NCBI RefSeq assembly: GCF_023169965.1
Contig: NZ_AP025592.1
Location: 2,852,001 to 2,916,000, forward strand
Source of the DNA: Anaeromyxobacter paludicola
GTDB taxonomy: Bacteria; Myxococcota; Myxococcia; Myxococcales; Anaeromyxobacteraceae
Direction: 5' to 3'
DNA: 64,000 nt
The notes below the pieces were generated by a model. That model was not told where the DNA came from, ran no database searches, and saw only the letters and a list, made by a program, of their open reading frames with translations. The position numbers were made by a program, and so were the translations under genes. Below, one piece after another: positions 53,960 to 63,036 of this stretch (position 1 is its first letter; each line of letters begins with the position of its first letter).

Positions 53960-54916
53960 TCAGGGCGCGCGCAGCGCGGGACGCAGGCGCGCCTTCTCCG
54001 CGGCGAGCCGGTCCCACTCCACCGCCAGGGAGCGCACGTTCCCGGCCGGGTGGACGCCCGGGGGGACCGGCGTGTCCGGCCGGAGCGGCAGGTACCCGGG
54101 CGCTCGCGCCGCGAGCAGCGCCTCCGCCTCGGGGCCCGCCAGGAACGCGAGCAGCTGCGCGGCGGGCGCGCTCGCCCGGCCGGGCGCGAGCAGCGCGACC
54201 GCGGTCGGGAGCACCACGCCGCCGTCGCCCTGCTGGTCCGGGTAGACCACCTCGAGCGCGTGCGCGCTCGCCGCGGCAGCGGCCGCCTCCTCCGAACCGA
54301 CGAGCCCCACCGACGCCGCGCCGCGCGCGACCCGCTCCTTCACCTCGGCGTCGGAGGCGACGAGCTGCGGCTCGGCCCGCGCGAGGAGCCGCAGGAACTT
54401 CTCCACGCTCTGCGGGCCGTAGGCGAGCGAGAGCGCGGCGAGCCACGACGGGCCGTCGCCCTGCGAGAGCGGCACCAGGGCCTGGCGGCCGGCGAGGCGG
54501 CGATCGGCGAGGTCGCGCAGGTTGCGCGGCTCGAACGGCAGCGGGCCCGGGCCGAGGAGGAGCACCGCGCCGCGGGCGCAGAGCGGCACGAACCGGCGGC
54601 CCGGGTCCTTCCAGGCGTCGTCCACGTCGGGCTGCGGCGGCGCGGCGCCGGGGACGAGGAGCGCGCCGTCCTCCAGGGCGGCCGCGGGATCGGCGAACCA
54701 CCCCAGCTCGGCCTCGGCCGGGCGCGCCACCCGGACGACCCGCGCGATCCCGCGCCGCGCCGCCGCGTCGGCCACGGCCCGCGCCGCGGCGTCGCTCACG
54801 CCGGCGTAGAGCCGCACCTCCGGCAGCGCCGGCGCGGGCTTGCCGGGGCAGCCGGCGAGGAGGCAGAGCGCGAGCGCGGCGAGCGCGCCCGGGAGGGCGG
54901 AGGTGCGGGTGGTCAT
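53960..54916 (-). CDS. Periplasmic solute-binding lipoprotein
   Basis: 318 residues from ATG 54916. Lipoprotein signal with lipobox LAGC (ALCLLAGC). The rest resembles type II periplasmic binding proteins for Fe3+ or related oxyanion ABC importers: EVRLYAGVSDAAARAVADAA at the mature N-terminus and VVYPDQQGDGGVVLPTAVAL near residue 215. No permease or ATPase gene adjoins it, so its transporter partner must lie elsewhere or it acts as a sensor. Ligand unknown. Divergent from nadE across 46 bp. Confidence 0.75.
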   Translation of the reverse strand: MTTRTSALPGALAALALCLLAGCPGKPAPALPEVRLYAGVSDAAARAVADAAARRGIARVVRVARPAEAELGWFADPAAALEDGALLVPGAAPPQPDVDDAWKDPGRRFVPLCARGAVLLLGPGPLPFEPRNLRDLADRRLAGRQALVPLSQGDGPSWLAALSLAYGPQSVEKFLRLLARAEPQLVASDAEVKERVARGAASVGLVGSEEAAAAAASAHALEVVYPDQQGDGGVVLPTAVALLAPGRASAPAAQLLAFLAGPEAEALLAARAPGYLPLRPDTPVPPGVHPAGNVRSLAVEWDRLAAEKARLRPALRAP

Positions 54917-54947
54917 GTCGGAAATGCTCGCGCGGAGAGCGGGATGG

Positions 54948-54953
54948 TAGCAT
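54948..54953 (+). promoter_or_regulatory. Candidate -10 box (TAGCAT) of nadE
   Basis: TAGCAT lies 9 nt before GTG 54963 in the 46-bp divergent gap. No Shine-Dalgarno is present. Candidate leaderless start. Confidence 0.3.
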
Positions 54954-54962
54954 CTTCGAACC

Positions 54963-56675
54963 GTGCCGCCGACCGTCATCGCGCTCGCCCAGATCAACAC
55001 CACCGTGGGCGACTTCGCGGGGAACTCCGCCAAGATCCGCGCCCAGGTGGAGCGGGCCCGCGCCCAGGGCGCCAAGCTCGTGGTCTTCCCGGAGCTGGCC
55101 CTCTCGGGCTATCCGCCCCGCGACTTCCTCGACATGCCCGAGTTCCTGGCCCGCGCCGCCCGCGCGCTCGCCGAGCTCGCCCAGCCGGCCGAGTGGTCGC
55201 GCGGCGTGGCGGTGGTGGTCGGGTTCCCGGAGGGCGCCGCCGACGCGCCGCCGCCCTCGGTCTACAACAGCGCCGCGCTCATCGAGGGCGGGCGGGTGGC
55301 GGCGGTGGGGCGCAAGTCCCTCCTGCCCACCTACGACGTCTTCGACGAGGCCCGCTACTTCGTGCCGGCCGGCGAGAGCACCTCGGCCGAGTCGCCGGCG
55401 CTCGGCGCGCGGCTCGGGCTCTCGATCTGCGAGGACATCTGGAACGACAAGCGGTTCTGGGTGAAGCCGCGCTACGAGCGCGACCCGCTCGACGAGCTGC
55501 GCGGGCAGGGCGCGGGGCTCATCCTCAACATCTCCGCCTCGCCCTACTCGCTCGGCAAGCCGGCGCTGCGGGAGCGGATGCTCTCCTCGGCGGCGCGCCG
55601 GCACGGCGTGCCCATCGCCTACGTGAACCAGGTGGGCGGCAACGACTCGCTCGTCTTCGACGGCGCCTCGATGCTGGTCGGCCAGGACGGCGCGGTGCTG
55701 GCCCGGGCGCCGCTCTTCGAGGAGGCGCTGCTCGTGGCCGATCTCGAGACCGGCCGCGCCACCGTGGAGGAGGAGCCGGGCCGGCCGCGACCGCCCGCGG
55801 CGCCGCCGCGCGCCCGCGACCCCGAGGCCGAGGCGGAGGAGCTCTTCCGGGCGCTCTCGCTCGGCGTGCGCGACTACGTCCGCAAGTGCGGCTTCAAGAG
55901 CGCGGTCATCGGCCTCTCGGGCGGCATCGACAGCGCCCTCACCGCCTGCCTCGCCGCCGACGCCCTCGGGCGCGAGAACGTGCTCGGCGTGGCCATGCCC
56001 TCGCGCTACAGCTCGCAGCACTCGCGCGACGACGCCCGCGCCCTCGCGGCCAACCTCGGCGTCCGCTTCGAGGAGGTGGCCATCGAGCCGATGCACGCCG
56101 CCTACCTCGCGCAGCTCGAGCAGGTGCTCGGGGGGCCGCTCGGCGACCTCGCCGCGCAGAACGTCCAGGCCCGCATCCGCGGCCAGATCCTGATGGCGCT
56201 CTCGAACGAGCTCGGCGGGCTCGTGCTCTCCACCGGCAACAAGAGCGAGCTCGCCGTCGGCTACTGCACGCTCTACGGCGACATGGCGGGCGGCCTCGCC
56301 GCCATCGGCGACCTCCCCAAGACGCTCGTCTACCAGGTGGCCCGCGCCGCCAACCGCCGCGCCGGCCGCGAGCTCATCCCGGAGAACACCTTCACGAAGC
56401 CGCCCTCGGCCGAGCTCAAGCCCGACCAGACCGACCAGGACACGCTGCCGTCCTACGACGAGCTCGACGACATCCTCGCGGCGCACATCGAGGAGCGGCT
56501 CCCGTTCGACACCATCGTGGCCCGCGGCCACCGGCCGGAGACGGTGAGGCGGGTGCTCCGGATGGTGATCATGAGCGAGTACAAGCGGCGCCAGGCGGCG
56601 CCGGTGCTCAAGGTCACCGCCAAGGCCTTCGGAGAGGGGCGCCGCTTCCCCATCGCGCACGGCTACCGCTACTGA
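54963..56675 (+). CDS. nadE: Glutamine-dependent NAD+ synthetase
   Basis: 570 residues. N-terminal nitrilase-type glutaminase domain with Glu44 (FPELALSGYPP), Lys118 (VGRKSLLPTYD) and Cys156 (LSICEDIW); C-terminal ATP-dependent synthetase with the PP-loop LSGGIDSAL (about residue 318) and STGNKSELAVGYCTLYGDM. It amidates deamido-NAD using glutamine as nitrogen donor. GTG start. ppk2 follows after 38 bp and may be cotranscribed. Confidence 0.96.
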   Translation: MPPTVIALAQINTTVGDFAGNSAKIRAQVERARAQGAKLVVFPELALSGYPPRDFLDMPEFLARAARALAELAQPAEWSRGVAVVVGFPEGAADAPPPSVYNSAALIEGGRVAAVGRKSLLPTYDVFDEARYFVPAGESTSAESPALGARLGLSICEDIWNDKRFWVKPRYERDPLDELRGQGAGLILNISASPYSLGKPALRERMLSSAARRHGVPIAYVNQVGGNDSLVFDGASMLVGQDGAVLARAPLFEEALLVADLETGRATVEEEPGRPRPPAAPPRARDPEAEAEELFRALSLGVRDYVRKCGFKSAVIGLSGGIDSALTACLAADALGRENVLGVAMPSRYSSQHSRDDARALAANLGVRFEEVAIEPMHAAYLAQLEQVLGGPLGDLAAQNVQARIRGQILMALSNELGGLVLSTGNKSELAVGYCTLYGDMAGGLAAIGDLPKTLVYQVARAANRRAGRELIPENTFTKPPSAELKPDQTDQDTLPSYDELDDILAAHIEERLPFDTIVARGHRPETVRRVLRMVIMSEYKRRQAAPVLKVTAKAFGEGRRFPIAHGYRY

Positions 56676-56713
56676 CGAGAGGCGCCGGCGCCGCCGGCGG
56701 GAGGCGTCCCAGG

Positions 56714-57481
56714 ATGGCCAGGAAGGACCGCGTCGAGCACGCCTACGGGTTCGAGGTCTACGCGCCGGGCACCCTGACGCTCGACGGGGTGAAGCTCTCG
56801 AGGAAGGTGGACGAGGAGAGCTATGAGCAGGAGGTGGGCGCGCTGCAGAAGCGCGCCTACGGCCTGCAGATCGAGAACTTCCTCCAGCGGCGCCGCGCCA
56901 TCGTGGTCTTCGAGGGCTGGGACGCCGCGGGCAAGGGCGGGGCCATCAAGCGGCTCACCGCGCTCATGGACCCGCGCGGCTACAAGGTGTGGCCCATCGC
57001 CGCGCCGCGCGACGCCGAGAAGCGGCACCACTACCTGTGGCGCTTCTGGCAGCGGCTCCCGGAGGACGGCGAGCTCGCGGTCTTCGACCGGAGCTGGTAC
57101 GGGCGGGTGCTGGTGGAGCGGGTCGAGGGGTTCGCGAAGAAGGCGGAGTGGCGCCGCGCCTACGACGAGATCAACGCCTTCGAGCGGATGCTCACCGACG
57201 ACGGCATCCGGATCCTGAAGATCTTCCTGCACATCGACCGCAGGACGCAGCTCGAGCGGTTCGAGCGGCGCGAGACCGACAAGCTCCGGCGCTACAAGCT
57301 CTCCGAGGAGGACTGGCGCAACCGCAAGCGCTGGAAGGCCTACGCCAAGGCCATCCAGGAGATGCTCGACCGCACCCACCGGCCCGACGCGCCCTGGAAG
57401 GTGATCCCGGGCGACGACAAGCGGTTCGCGCGGCTCGAGGTGCTGCGGGCGGTCATCGCCCTGCTCGAGCAGGAGGGGTAG
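56714..57481 (+). CDS. ppk2: Polyphosphate kinase 2 family
   Basis: 255 residues. Walker A EGWDAAGKGG (residues 67-76), Walker B FDRSWYGRV (about 124-132) with the conserved Asp-Arg pair, and the lid region RRETDKLRRYKLSEEDWRNR. PPK2 enzymes phosphorylate nucleotides using polyphosphate, the subclass deciding whether NMP or NDP is used; I cannot assign it. ATG 56714 has weak GGCGTCCCAGG upstream. Neighbour nadE consumes ATP, which may hint at energy or cofactor balance. Confidence 0.9.
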   Translation: MARKDRVEHAYGFEVYAPGTLTLDGVKLSRKVDEESYEQEVGALQKRAYGLQIENFLQRRRAIVVFEGWDAAGKGGAIKRLTALMDPRGYKVWPIAAPRDAEKRHHYLWRFWQRLPEDGELAVFDRSWYGRVLVERVEGFAKKAEWRRAYDEINAFERMLTDDGIRILKIFLHIDRRTQLERFERRETDKLRRYKLSEEDWRNRKRWKAYAKAIQEMLDRTHRPDAPWKVIPGDDKRFARLEVLRAVIALLEQEG

Positions 57482-57567
57482 CGCCCTCCGGACCGGGGGG
57501 CGGCCCGCCTCTCCCGGGCACCTCGATGCGGCGTGCGCCGTCGGGGCCGGCCGGTTAACGGACCGGC

Positions 57568-58023
57568 ATGCCCTTCCTCCTCCGGCTGCTGCACGTGCTC
57601 AGCATGGCGGCCTGGCTCGGCGCGGCCATCTACGTGCCGGGCGACGTCCGCCGCACCCTCGCGCTCGGCCCGCCGCACACCGTGCCGCTCCTGGCCCGGG
57701 TGCGCGCCGCGCTCCGGCTCGACCTCGCCGCCGGCGTCGCCACCGTGCTCACCGGCGTGCTCCTCGCCTCCCCGCTCGGGCAGGTGGGCGGCATCGGCGC
57801 CGGGGTGATCGTGGGCACGCTGCTCGGGCTGCTCCTGCTCGGGCTCGTCGCCGGCGTGCTCATGCCGGCCTGGAAGAAGATCGAGCTCGCCATCGAGTCG
57901 GGCGGCGGCACGGCCGGCACCGAGGGCGCGGTGAAGCGGCTCGCCGCGCTCGGCGGCGTGGCGCACCTGATCTGGCTGCTGGCGCTCGTCGCGATGCTCT
58001 GGGCGGCGCATGGGTTCGCGTAG
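57568..58023 (+). CDS. Four-helix integral membrane protein
   Basis: 151 residues with four hydrophobic segments (about 3-20, 50-67, 72-98 and 125-148). The N-terminus LLRLLHVLSMAAWLGAAIYV has the His...TrpLG pattern seen in CopD-like and DUF2269-like membrane proteins, some of which bind heme or copper. Exact family uncertain. Located 86 bp after ppk2, convergent with frr. Its 3' side carries a beta-arm repeat. Confidence 0.65.
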   Translation: MPFLLRLLHVLSMAAWLGAAIYVPGDVRRTLALGPPHTVPLLARVRAALRLDLAAGVATVLTGVLLASPLGQVGGIGAGVIVGTLLGLLLLGLVAGVLMPAWKKIELAIESGGGTAGTEGAVKRLAALGGVAHLIWLLALVAMLWAAHGFA

Positions 58024-58071
58024 CGATCGGCGCCGTCTCGGCACCTGCTGGTCGCCGCCCTCGCGGTGACC

Positions 58072-58116
58072 TCATCCCCGCTCCCGCGACAGCGGGGGAG
58101 GGACAGGGAGGGGGCG
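58072..58116. repeat. Beta-arm palindromic repeat
   Basis: CCCGC, GACA, GCGGG, then GGAGGGACAGGGAGGGGGCG. Only the beta half of the bipartite element is present. Matches the beta arm at 63125-63166 in orientation and sequence. It lies 21 bp before the end of frr. Confidence 0.65.
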
Positions 58117-58137
58117 CTGCGCAGAGAGGCTTCCGCC

Positions 58138-58701
58138 TCAGATCTGCATCACTTCCTTGTCCTTCGCGGCGACGATCTCGTCGACCTTCTTCACGCCCTC
58201 GTCGGTCTCCTTCTGGACCTTCTCGAGCGCCTTCTTGGCCTCGTCCGCGGCGACGTCGCCGTCCTTCTCGGCGGCCTCGAGCAGCTCCTTCGCGTCGCGC
58301 CGCTCGTTGCGGATGGCGAGCTTGTACTCCTCGCCCTTCTGCTTCACCTGCTTCACGATCTCCTTGCGGCGCTCTTCCGTCAGCGCGGGCACGGGGACGC
58401 GGACCAGGTCCTTGTCGCTCATCGGGTTGAGGCCGAGGTTGGCGTCGCGGATCGCCTTCTCGATGGGCGGGATCATGTTCTTCTCCCACGGCTTCACGAC
58501 GATGAGGCGGGCGTCGGGCGTGGAGAGCGTCGCGACCTGCGCGAGCGGCGTGGGGGTGCCGTAGTAGTCCACCCGCACGTTGTCGAGCAGGTGCAGGCTG
58601 GCCCGGCCGGTGCGGATGGTCGTGAGGTCCTGCCGGAAGGCGTCGAGGCTCTTGGCGATGCGGCCGTGCAGGTCCTTCAGGATGTCGTCGGCAACGCTCA
58701 T
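58138..58701 (-). CDS. frr: Ribosome recycling factor
   Basis: 187 residues, close to the usual 185. Splits the post-termination ribosome together with EF-G. Motifs: RTGRASLHLLDNVRVDYYGTP (in part), NLGLNPMSDKDLVRVPVPALTEERR (in part) and RNERRDAK. ATG 58701 with GAGGGGAG upstream. Lies 52 bp after pyrH, the usual order, but rpsB and tsf are not upstream of pyrH here. Confidence 0.98.
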   Translation of the reverse strand: MSVADDILKDLHGRIAKSLDAFRQDLTTIRTGRASLHLLDNVRVDYYGTPTPLAQVATLSTPDARLIVVKPWEKNMIPPIEKAIRDANLGLNPMSDKDLVRVPVPALTEERRKEIVKQVKQKGEEYKLAIRNERRDAKELLEAAEKDGDVAADEAKKALEKVQKETDEGVKKVDEIVAAKDKEVMQI

Positions 58702-58753
58702 AGGGTGGGGCTCCCCTCTCTCGGGTGCGAAGGCGTGCGGCGCCGCGGAGGCG

Positions 58754-59506
58754 CTACGTGGCGGTGGCGCGCGGACCGGTGCCGCCGACCGTGGTGCCGA
58801 TCTCCTCCCCGAGCACCACCCGGCGCACGTTGCCGTGCTGGGTGGAGTCGAAGACGACGATGGGCAGGTCGTTGTCCATGCAGAGGCTGATGGCGGTGGA
58901 GTCCATCACCTTCAGGTTCCGCTTGAGGACGTCGATGTAGGCGAGGTGCTTGAACTTCACCGCAGCCGGGTTCTTCTTCGGGTCCTCGGTGTAGACGCCG
59001 TCCACCTTGGTCGCCTTCATGAGCACGTCCGCGTGGATCTCCATGGCGCGGAGCGAGGCGGCGGTGTCGGTGGTGAAGTACGGGTTGCCGGTGCCGGCCG
59101 CGAAGATCACCACGCGGCCCTTCTCGAGGTGGCGGATGGCGCGGCGGCGGATGTAGGGCTCGGCGACCTGGTGCATCTCGATGGCCGACTGCACCCGGGT
59201 GTCCACGCCGATCTTCTCGAGCGCGTCCTGCAGCGCCATGGCGTTGATGACCGTGGCGAGCATGCCCATGTAGTCGGCGCTCGACCGGTCCATGCCCTCG
59301 GTGGCGCCGGAGACGCCCCGGAAGATGTTGCCGCCGCCGATGACCAGGGCCAGCTCGACGCCCAGGTCCACCACGTCCTTCACGTCCTGCGCGATGGTGG
59401 TGAGGACCTTGGGCGAGATCCCGCCCTTGCCGTCCCCCATCAGCATCTCACCGGAAAGCTTCAGGAGGATGCGCTTGTAGCGCGGCGTCGGCTTTTCGGT
59501 CGGCAT
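58754..59506 (-). CDS. pyrH: Uridylate kinase
   Basis: 250 residues of the amino-acid-kinase fold. Phosphorylates UMP to UDP. Family motifs: [41 protein letters not shown] and [15 protein letters not shown]. Normal length with a short N-terminal extension (MPTEKPTPR). Directly upstream of frr and 33 bp downstream of the pcnB-like gene, in a leftward operon-like run. Confidence 0.97.
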   Translation of the reverse strand: MPTEKPTPRYKRILLKLSGEMLMGDGKGGISPKVLTTIAQDVKDVVDLGVELALVIGGGNIFRGVSGATEGMDRSSADYMGMLATVINAMALQDALEKIGVDTRVQSAIEMHQVAEPYIRRRAIRHLEKGRVVIFAAGTGNPYFTTDTAASLRAMEIHADVLMKATKVDGVYTEDPKKNPAAVKFKHLAYIDVLKRNLKVMDSTAISLCMDNDLPIVVFDSTQHGNVRRVVLGEEIGTTVGGTGPRATAT

Positions 59507-59539
59507 GGTCGCGGTTTGTACCGAAGGGTGAGGGGGTGG

Positions 59540-61123
59540 TCAAGGCGACGGCGGCGGGCCGCCCGCGTCCGCGGCGCCGCGGCGGCGGCGGCGGCGACCA
59601 CCCCGGCGGCGGCGCCGCCGGCGCGAGTGGGCGTCGCCCTCGGCCGCGGCTTCGGCCGGACCGGGTCCGGGCGCTCCCGCCTCGTTGGCGGCAGCCCCGA
59701 TGGTCACTTCCTGGATGATCGTCTCGCCGCCGGCGGGAGCGGCCGCCGGGCCGTGGTGCCCGCGCCGGCCGTGGCTCCGGCCGCGGCGGGGCTCCCCCTC
59801 GCGCTCGGCCTGCCGGGGCTCGGCCTCGCCGGACGGGGCGGTCGCGCCGTCGGCGGACGGGCGCCAGCGCGCGAGCTCGTCGGCGCCCTCGCCGGTCGCC
59901 TTCACGGCGATCTCGAGGAGCTGCACGGCGTCGAGGAAGTAGGACTGGCCCGCGATCCCGCCCGAGCGGCGGCGGCGGCGGCGCGGCGGGCCCTTGAGCA
60001 CCCGCTGCGACGAGAGGGCGAGCTTGGCCCGCTCGGCGATCTTGCGCGGCAGGCGCGAGCCGGTGACGAGCTCGCGCAGGAGCTCGTCCTGGGCGGCGAG
60101 CGGCCCGCCGGGCGCGTCCTCGGGCCCGCGCACCGGCGCGAGCAGGGTGCCGAGCAGCACCGCCTCGGAGACCTCGGCGCCGGACCGGACCAGCTCGTCC
60201 AGCGCGGCGAGGTGGGCCTGGGCGCGGCGGCGGCCGTCCTCGGGGAGCGCGTCGATGGCGCTCGAGACCGCCGGGAGCACCACCGGCAGCGCGCCGGCCG
60301 CGCGGAGCAGCTCGAAGGCGCGGGCCGAGGCGCCGCAGCGGAGGATCTTGAAGATCTCCTCGAGCACGCGCGGCGCGGCGCAGCGGGCGATCTCCTTCGC
60401 GTAGCGGCGCATCGCCTCGAAGGTGTCGGGGGCGATGGTGAAGCCGAGCCGGGCGGCGAAGCGGATGGCGCGCAGCGCGCGGACCGGATCCTCGCGCATG
60501 CGGATGTCGGGGTCGCCGATGGTGGCGATGCGGTGCGCCTCGAGGTCGGCGCGGCCGCCCACGTGGTCGATCACCTCGCCGGCGGCGCAGTCGTAGAAGA
60601 GGCCGTTCACCGTGAAGTCGCGGCGGCGGGCGTCCTCCTCGGCCGTGCCGAAGACGTTGTCGCGGGTGATGAGGAGGTCGCCGTCCTCCGGCAGGTCCTC
60701 CACCTGGTCGGTGGGGTTGGCGCGGAAGGTCGCGACCTCGAGCACCTTCCCGCCGCGGAAGTAGACGTGCGCGAGCCGGAAGCGGCGGCCGATGAGCCGG
60801 CAGTTGCGGAAGATCGCCCGCACCTCGCCGGGGTGGGCGCTCGTCGCGATGTCGAAGTCCTTCGGCTTCTTGTCGAGCAGGACGTCGCGGACGCAGCCGC
60901 CGACGAGATAGGCCTGGTGGCCCATGTGCCGGAGGCGGAAGATGACCTTCAGCGCGTCGGGGTCGAGCCGATCGGCCGGGATCTCGGGCGGGTGCTCCGG
61001 ATCGGGGACGGGCGGGTCGAGCGCCAGCCCTGGGAGCGGGCCTCGAGAGGGTTCGTCGTGGGGGAAGTCGCTCGCGTCGGCGAGCTGGGCGCGGTCCGTA
61101 CGGGGAGATGAATGCTGTCGCAT
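59540..61123 (-). CDS. pcnB: Poly(A) polymerase/CCA-transferase family (PcnB-like)
   Basis: 527 residues from ATG 61123; a GTG at 61210 would add 29 residues without family features. Class II nucleotidyltransferase: YLVGGCVRDVLL (Gly75-Gly76) and the catalytic pair Asp89-x-Asp91 in KDFDIAT, then RRDFTVNGLFYD and RVLEEIFKILRCG. Long, so nearer PcnB-type poly(A) polymerases than CCA enzymes, but specificity needs testing. The C-terminal about 90 residues are low-complexity, ending in runs of arginine and glycine, likely an RNA-binding tail. Confidence 0.88.
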   Translation of the reverse strand: MRQHSSPRTDRAQLADASDFPHDEPSRGPLPGLALDPPVPDPEHPPEIPADRLDPDALKVIFRLRHMGHQAYLVGGCVRDVLLDKKPKDFDIATSAHPGEVRAIFRNCRLIGRRFRLAHVYFRGGKVLEVATFRANPTDQVEDLPEDGDLLITRDNVFGTAEEDARRRDFTVNGLFYDCAAGEVIDHVGGRADLEAHRIATIGDPDIRMREDPVRALRAIRFAARLGFTIAPDTFEAMRRYAKEIARCAAPRVLEEIFKILRCGASARAFELLRAAGALPVVLPAVSSAIDALPEDGRRRAQAHLAALDELVRSGAEVSEAVLLGTLLAPVRGPEDAPGGPLAAQDELLRELVTGSRLPRKIAERAKLALSSQRVLKGPPRRRRRRSGGIAGQSYFLDAVQLLEIAVKATGEGADELARWRPSADGATAPSGEAEPRQAEREGEPRRGRSHGRRGHHGPAAAPAGGETIIQEVTIGAAANEAGAPGPGPAEAAAEGDAHSRRRRRRRGGRRRRRRGAADAGGPPPSP

Positions 61124-61264
61124 AGGAGCCGGATCGGGGGGCGGGGCCGCGGGAAATCCGCAGCTCGAATGGCCGCACCTGCACCGTCGGGCCTGACCTC
61201 TGGTCCCCACTTCTAGCCCTCGGGGGCCGCCCCGTCAAATGGCTTATCCAGCCGGATCGGGGGG

Positions 61265-62113
61265 TTAGCCCTCGCCCGCCGCGTCTTTCGGCGGCGCGAA
61301 CAGCTCCTCCTGCACCGGCTCCAGCCCGAGGGCCTGCCGCACCGGCGCGAACGACCGCCGGTGGATCGGGCAGGCGCCGAGGGACTCGAGCGCCCGGAAG
61401 TGCTCGGCGGTCGGGTACCCCTTGTGACGGGCGAAGCCGTAGCCCGGGTGGACGCGGTCGAGGTCGGCCATGAGCGCGTCGCGGGTGGTCTTGGCGAGGA
61501 TGCTGGCCGCCGCGATGGTGAGCGAGAGCGCGTCGCCGTGGATGATGCCGTCCTGCGGGATCTTCAGCTCCGGCAGCTTGCGGGCGTCGATGAGGAGGTG
61601 CTCGGGGACGACCGGGAGCCCCTGCACCGCCCGGCGCATCGAGAGCAGGCTGGCGCGGTAGATGTTGATCGTGTCGATCTCCTCGACGCTCGCCATCCCC
61701 ACCGCCCAGCAGACCGCGGCCGCCTTCACCTCGGCGGCGAGCCGCTCCCGCTCCGCGGCGTCCAGCTGCTTCGAGTCGTCGATGCCCCGGGGCCGGAAGT
61801 CGCGCGGCAGGATGACGGCGGCCGAGACCACCGGGCCGGCGAGCGGCGCGACGCCGGCCTCGTCCACGCCGGCGATGCGGGTGACGCCGGCGGCCCAGAG
61901 CCGGCTCTCCCACTCGAGCAGGTGGCGCAGCCGCTGCCCCTCGGCGCGGTTCTCCCGGCGGCGCTTCAGGATGGCGTCGTAGACCGCCCGGGCGCCGGCC
62001 CGCGCGTCGGCCGCGAGCGCCGCCTCGCACTCGGCGGTGAGCGGGCGGTCCTGGCCGAGGAAGTGGATGCGCAGCTCGGCGACGCTCATGCGGGCGAGGC
62101 GGTCGGGGGTCAT
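61265..62113 (-). CDS. rnhB: Ribonuclease HII with altered substrate-recognition motif
   Basis: 282 residues. Catalytic Asp84-Glu85 in [15 protein letters not shown], Asp in LLIDAR and Asp in [11 protein letters not shown] are present. It removes ribonucleotides from DNA and RNA primers. The usual Gly-Arg-Gly of DEAGRGPLAG, which senses the ribose 2'-OH, reads Gly-Val-Ala here. An N-terminal extension of about 75 residues ([19 protein letters not shown]...) is longer than in most bacteria. The gene is in a leftward run, 43 bp after mutM. Confidence 0.9.
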   Translation of the reverse strand: MTPDRLARMSVAELRIHFLGQDRPLTAECEAALAADARAGARAVYDAILKRRRENRAEGQRLRHLLEWESRLWAAGVTRIAGVDEAGVAPLAGPVVSAAVILPRDFRPRGIDDSKQLDAAERERLAAEVKAAAVCWAVGMASVEEIDTINIYRASLLSMRRAVQGLPVVPEHLLIDARKLPELKIPQDGIIHGDALSLTIAAASILAKTTRDALMADLDRVHPGYGFARHKGYPTAEHFRALESLGACPIHRRSFAPVRQALGLEPVQEELFAPPKDAAGEG

Positions 62114-62156
62114 CGCGGGCAGCGCCTGTGAGGGGGGCTCTTCACGGGCGCCGAGT

Positions 62157-62993
62157 CTACCGCTGGCACCGGGGGCAGTAGAAGGTGGAGCGCTGCGCCT
62201 GGACGGCGCGGACGATCCGGGCCCGCCGGCAGCGCGGGCAGGGCTCGCCCGCCTTGCCGTAGACGAGGAACGGGTTCTCGGCGCCCGGCTCCTCGACGTA
62301 GGTGATCTCCGGCCCCTCCTGCCGGCGGAGGCTCTCCTCCATGGCCGCCACCACCGCGCCCGCGAGCCGCCTCACCTCGGCCGGCGTGAGGTCGCGGGCC
62401 GCGCGGCGCGGGTCGATGCGGGCGCGGAAGAGCGCCTCGCTCGCGTAGATGTTCCCCACCCCGGCGAGCAGCGACTGATCGAGGAGCGCCACCTTCACCG
62501 GGCGCCGCGAGCGCGAGAGGGCCGCGCCGAGCGCCGCCGGGTCCACGCCGTCGCGGAGCGGGTCGGGGCCGAGCGCCGAGAGCTCCGGCACCGCGTCGAA
62601 GCGGGCGCCCGGGACGAGCCGGAGCCGCCCGAAGAGGCGCGGGTCGCGGAAGTGGAGCACCGCGCCCGTGTCGAGCCGGAGCCGGGCGCGCGAGTGCGAC
62701 GGGGGCTCCTCGCCGGGGCGGCGCCGCAGCCACTTGCCGGTCATGCCGAGGTGGGCGAGGACGCCGAGAGGGCCCGCCTTCGCGGCCGCGTCGAGGGTGA
62801 GGAGGAGCTGCTTGCCGTGCCGGTCCACCCGGGTGATTCGCCGCCCGGCGAGCGCGGCCGCGAACGCCTCCGGGGCGCCGGGCCGGAAGACGCGCGCCGC
62901 CCGGGGATCGGTCTCCACCGCCTCGATGCGCCGCCCCCGCGTCCAGCGGCGCAGGTTGCGGGCGGCGATCTCGACCTCGGGGAGCTCGGGCAT
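62157..62993 (-). CDS. mutM: Formamidopyrimidine-DNA glycosylase
   Basis: 278 residues. Catalytic N-terminus MPELPEVE (Pro1 after Met removal, Glu2), helix-two-turn-helix [16 protein letters not shown] and a C-terminal zinc finger with CPRC and CPRC around residues 247-277. Excises oxidised purines such as 8-oxoguanine and then nicks the strand. Full length. Start is fixed by the invariant MPELPEV. A full-length repeat element separates it from the methyltransferase gene upstream. Confidence 0.97.
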   Translation of the reverse strand: MPELPEVEIAARNLRRWTRGRRIEAVETDPRAARVFRPGAPEAFAAALAGRRITRVDRHGKQLLLTLDAAAKAGPLGVLAHLGMTGKWLRRRPGEEPPSHSRARLRLDTGAVLHFRDPRLFGRLRLVPGARFDAVPELSALGPDPLRDGVDPAALGAALSRSRRPVKVALLDQSLLAGVGNIYASEALFRARIDPRRAARDLTPAEVRRLAGAVVAAMEESLRRQEGPEITYVEEPGAENPFLVYGKAGEPCPRCRRARIVRAVQAQRSTFYCPRCQR

Positions 62994-63036
62994 GCCTCAG
63001 CTCCTCGAGTCCCGCCGGAATGCACCGGTCACCCGC

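Noticed and set aside
53780-57481. A 1233-residue plus-strand frame ending with ppk2
   Set aside because: Only the last 255 residues are real (PPK2). The rest is antisense to the protease and binding protein and out of frame in nadE.
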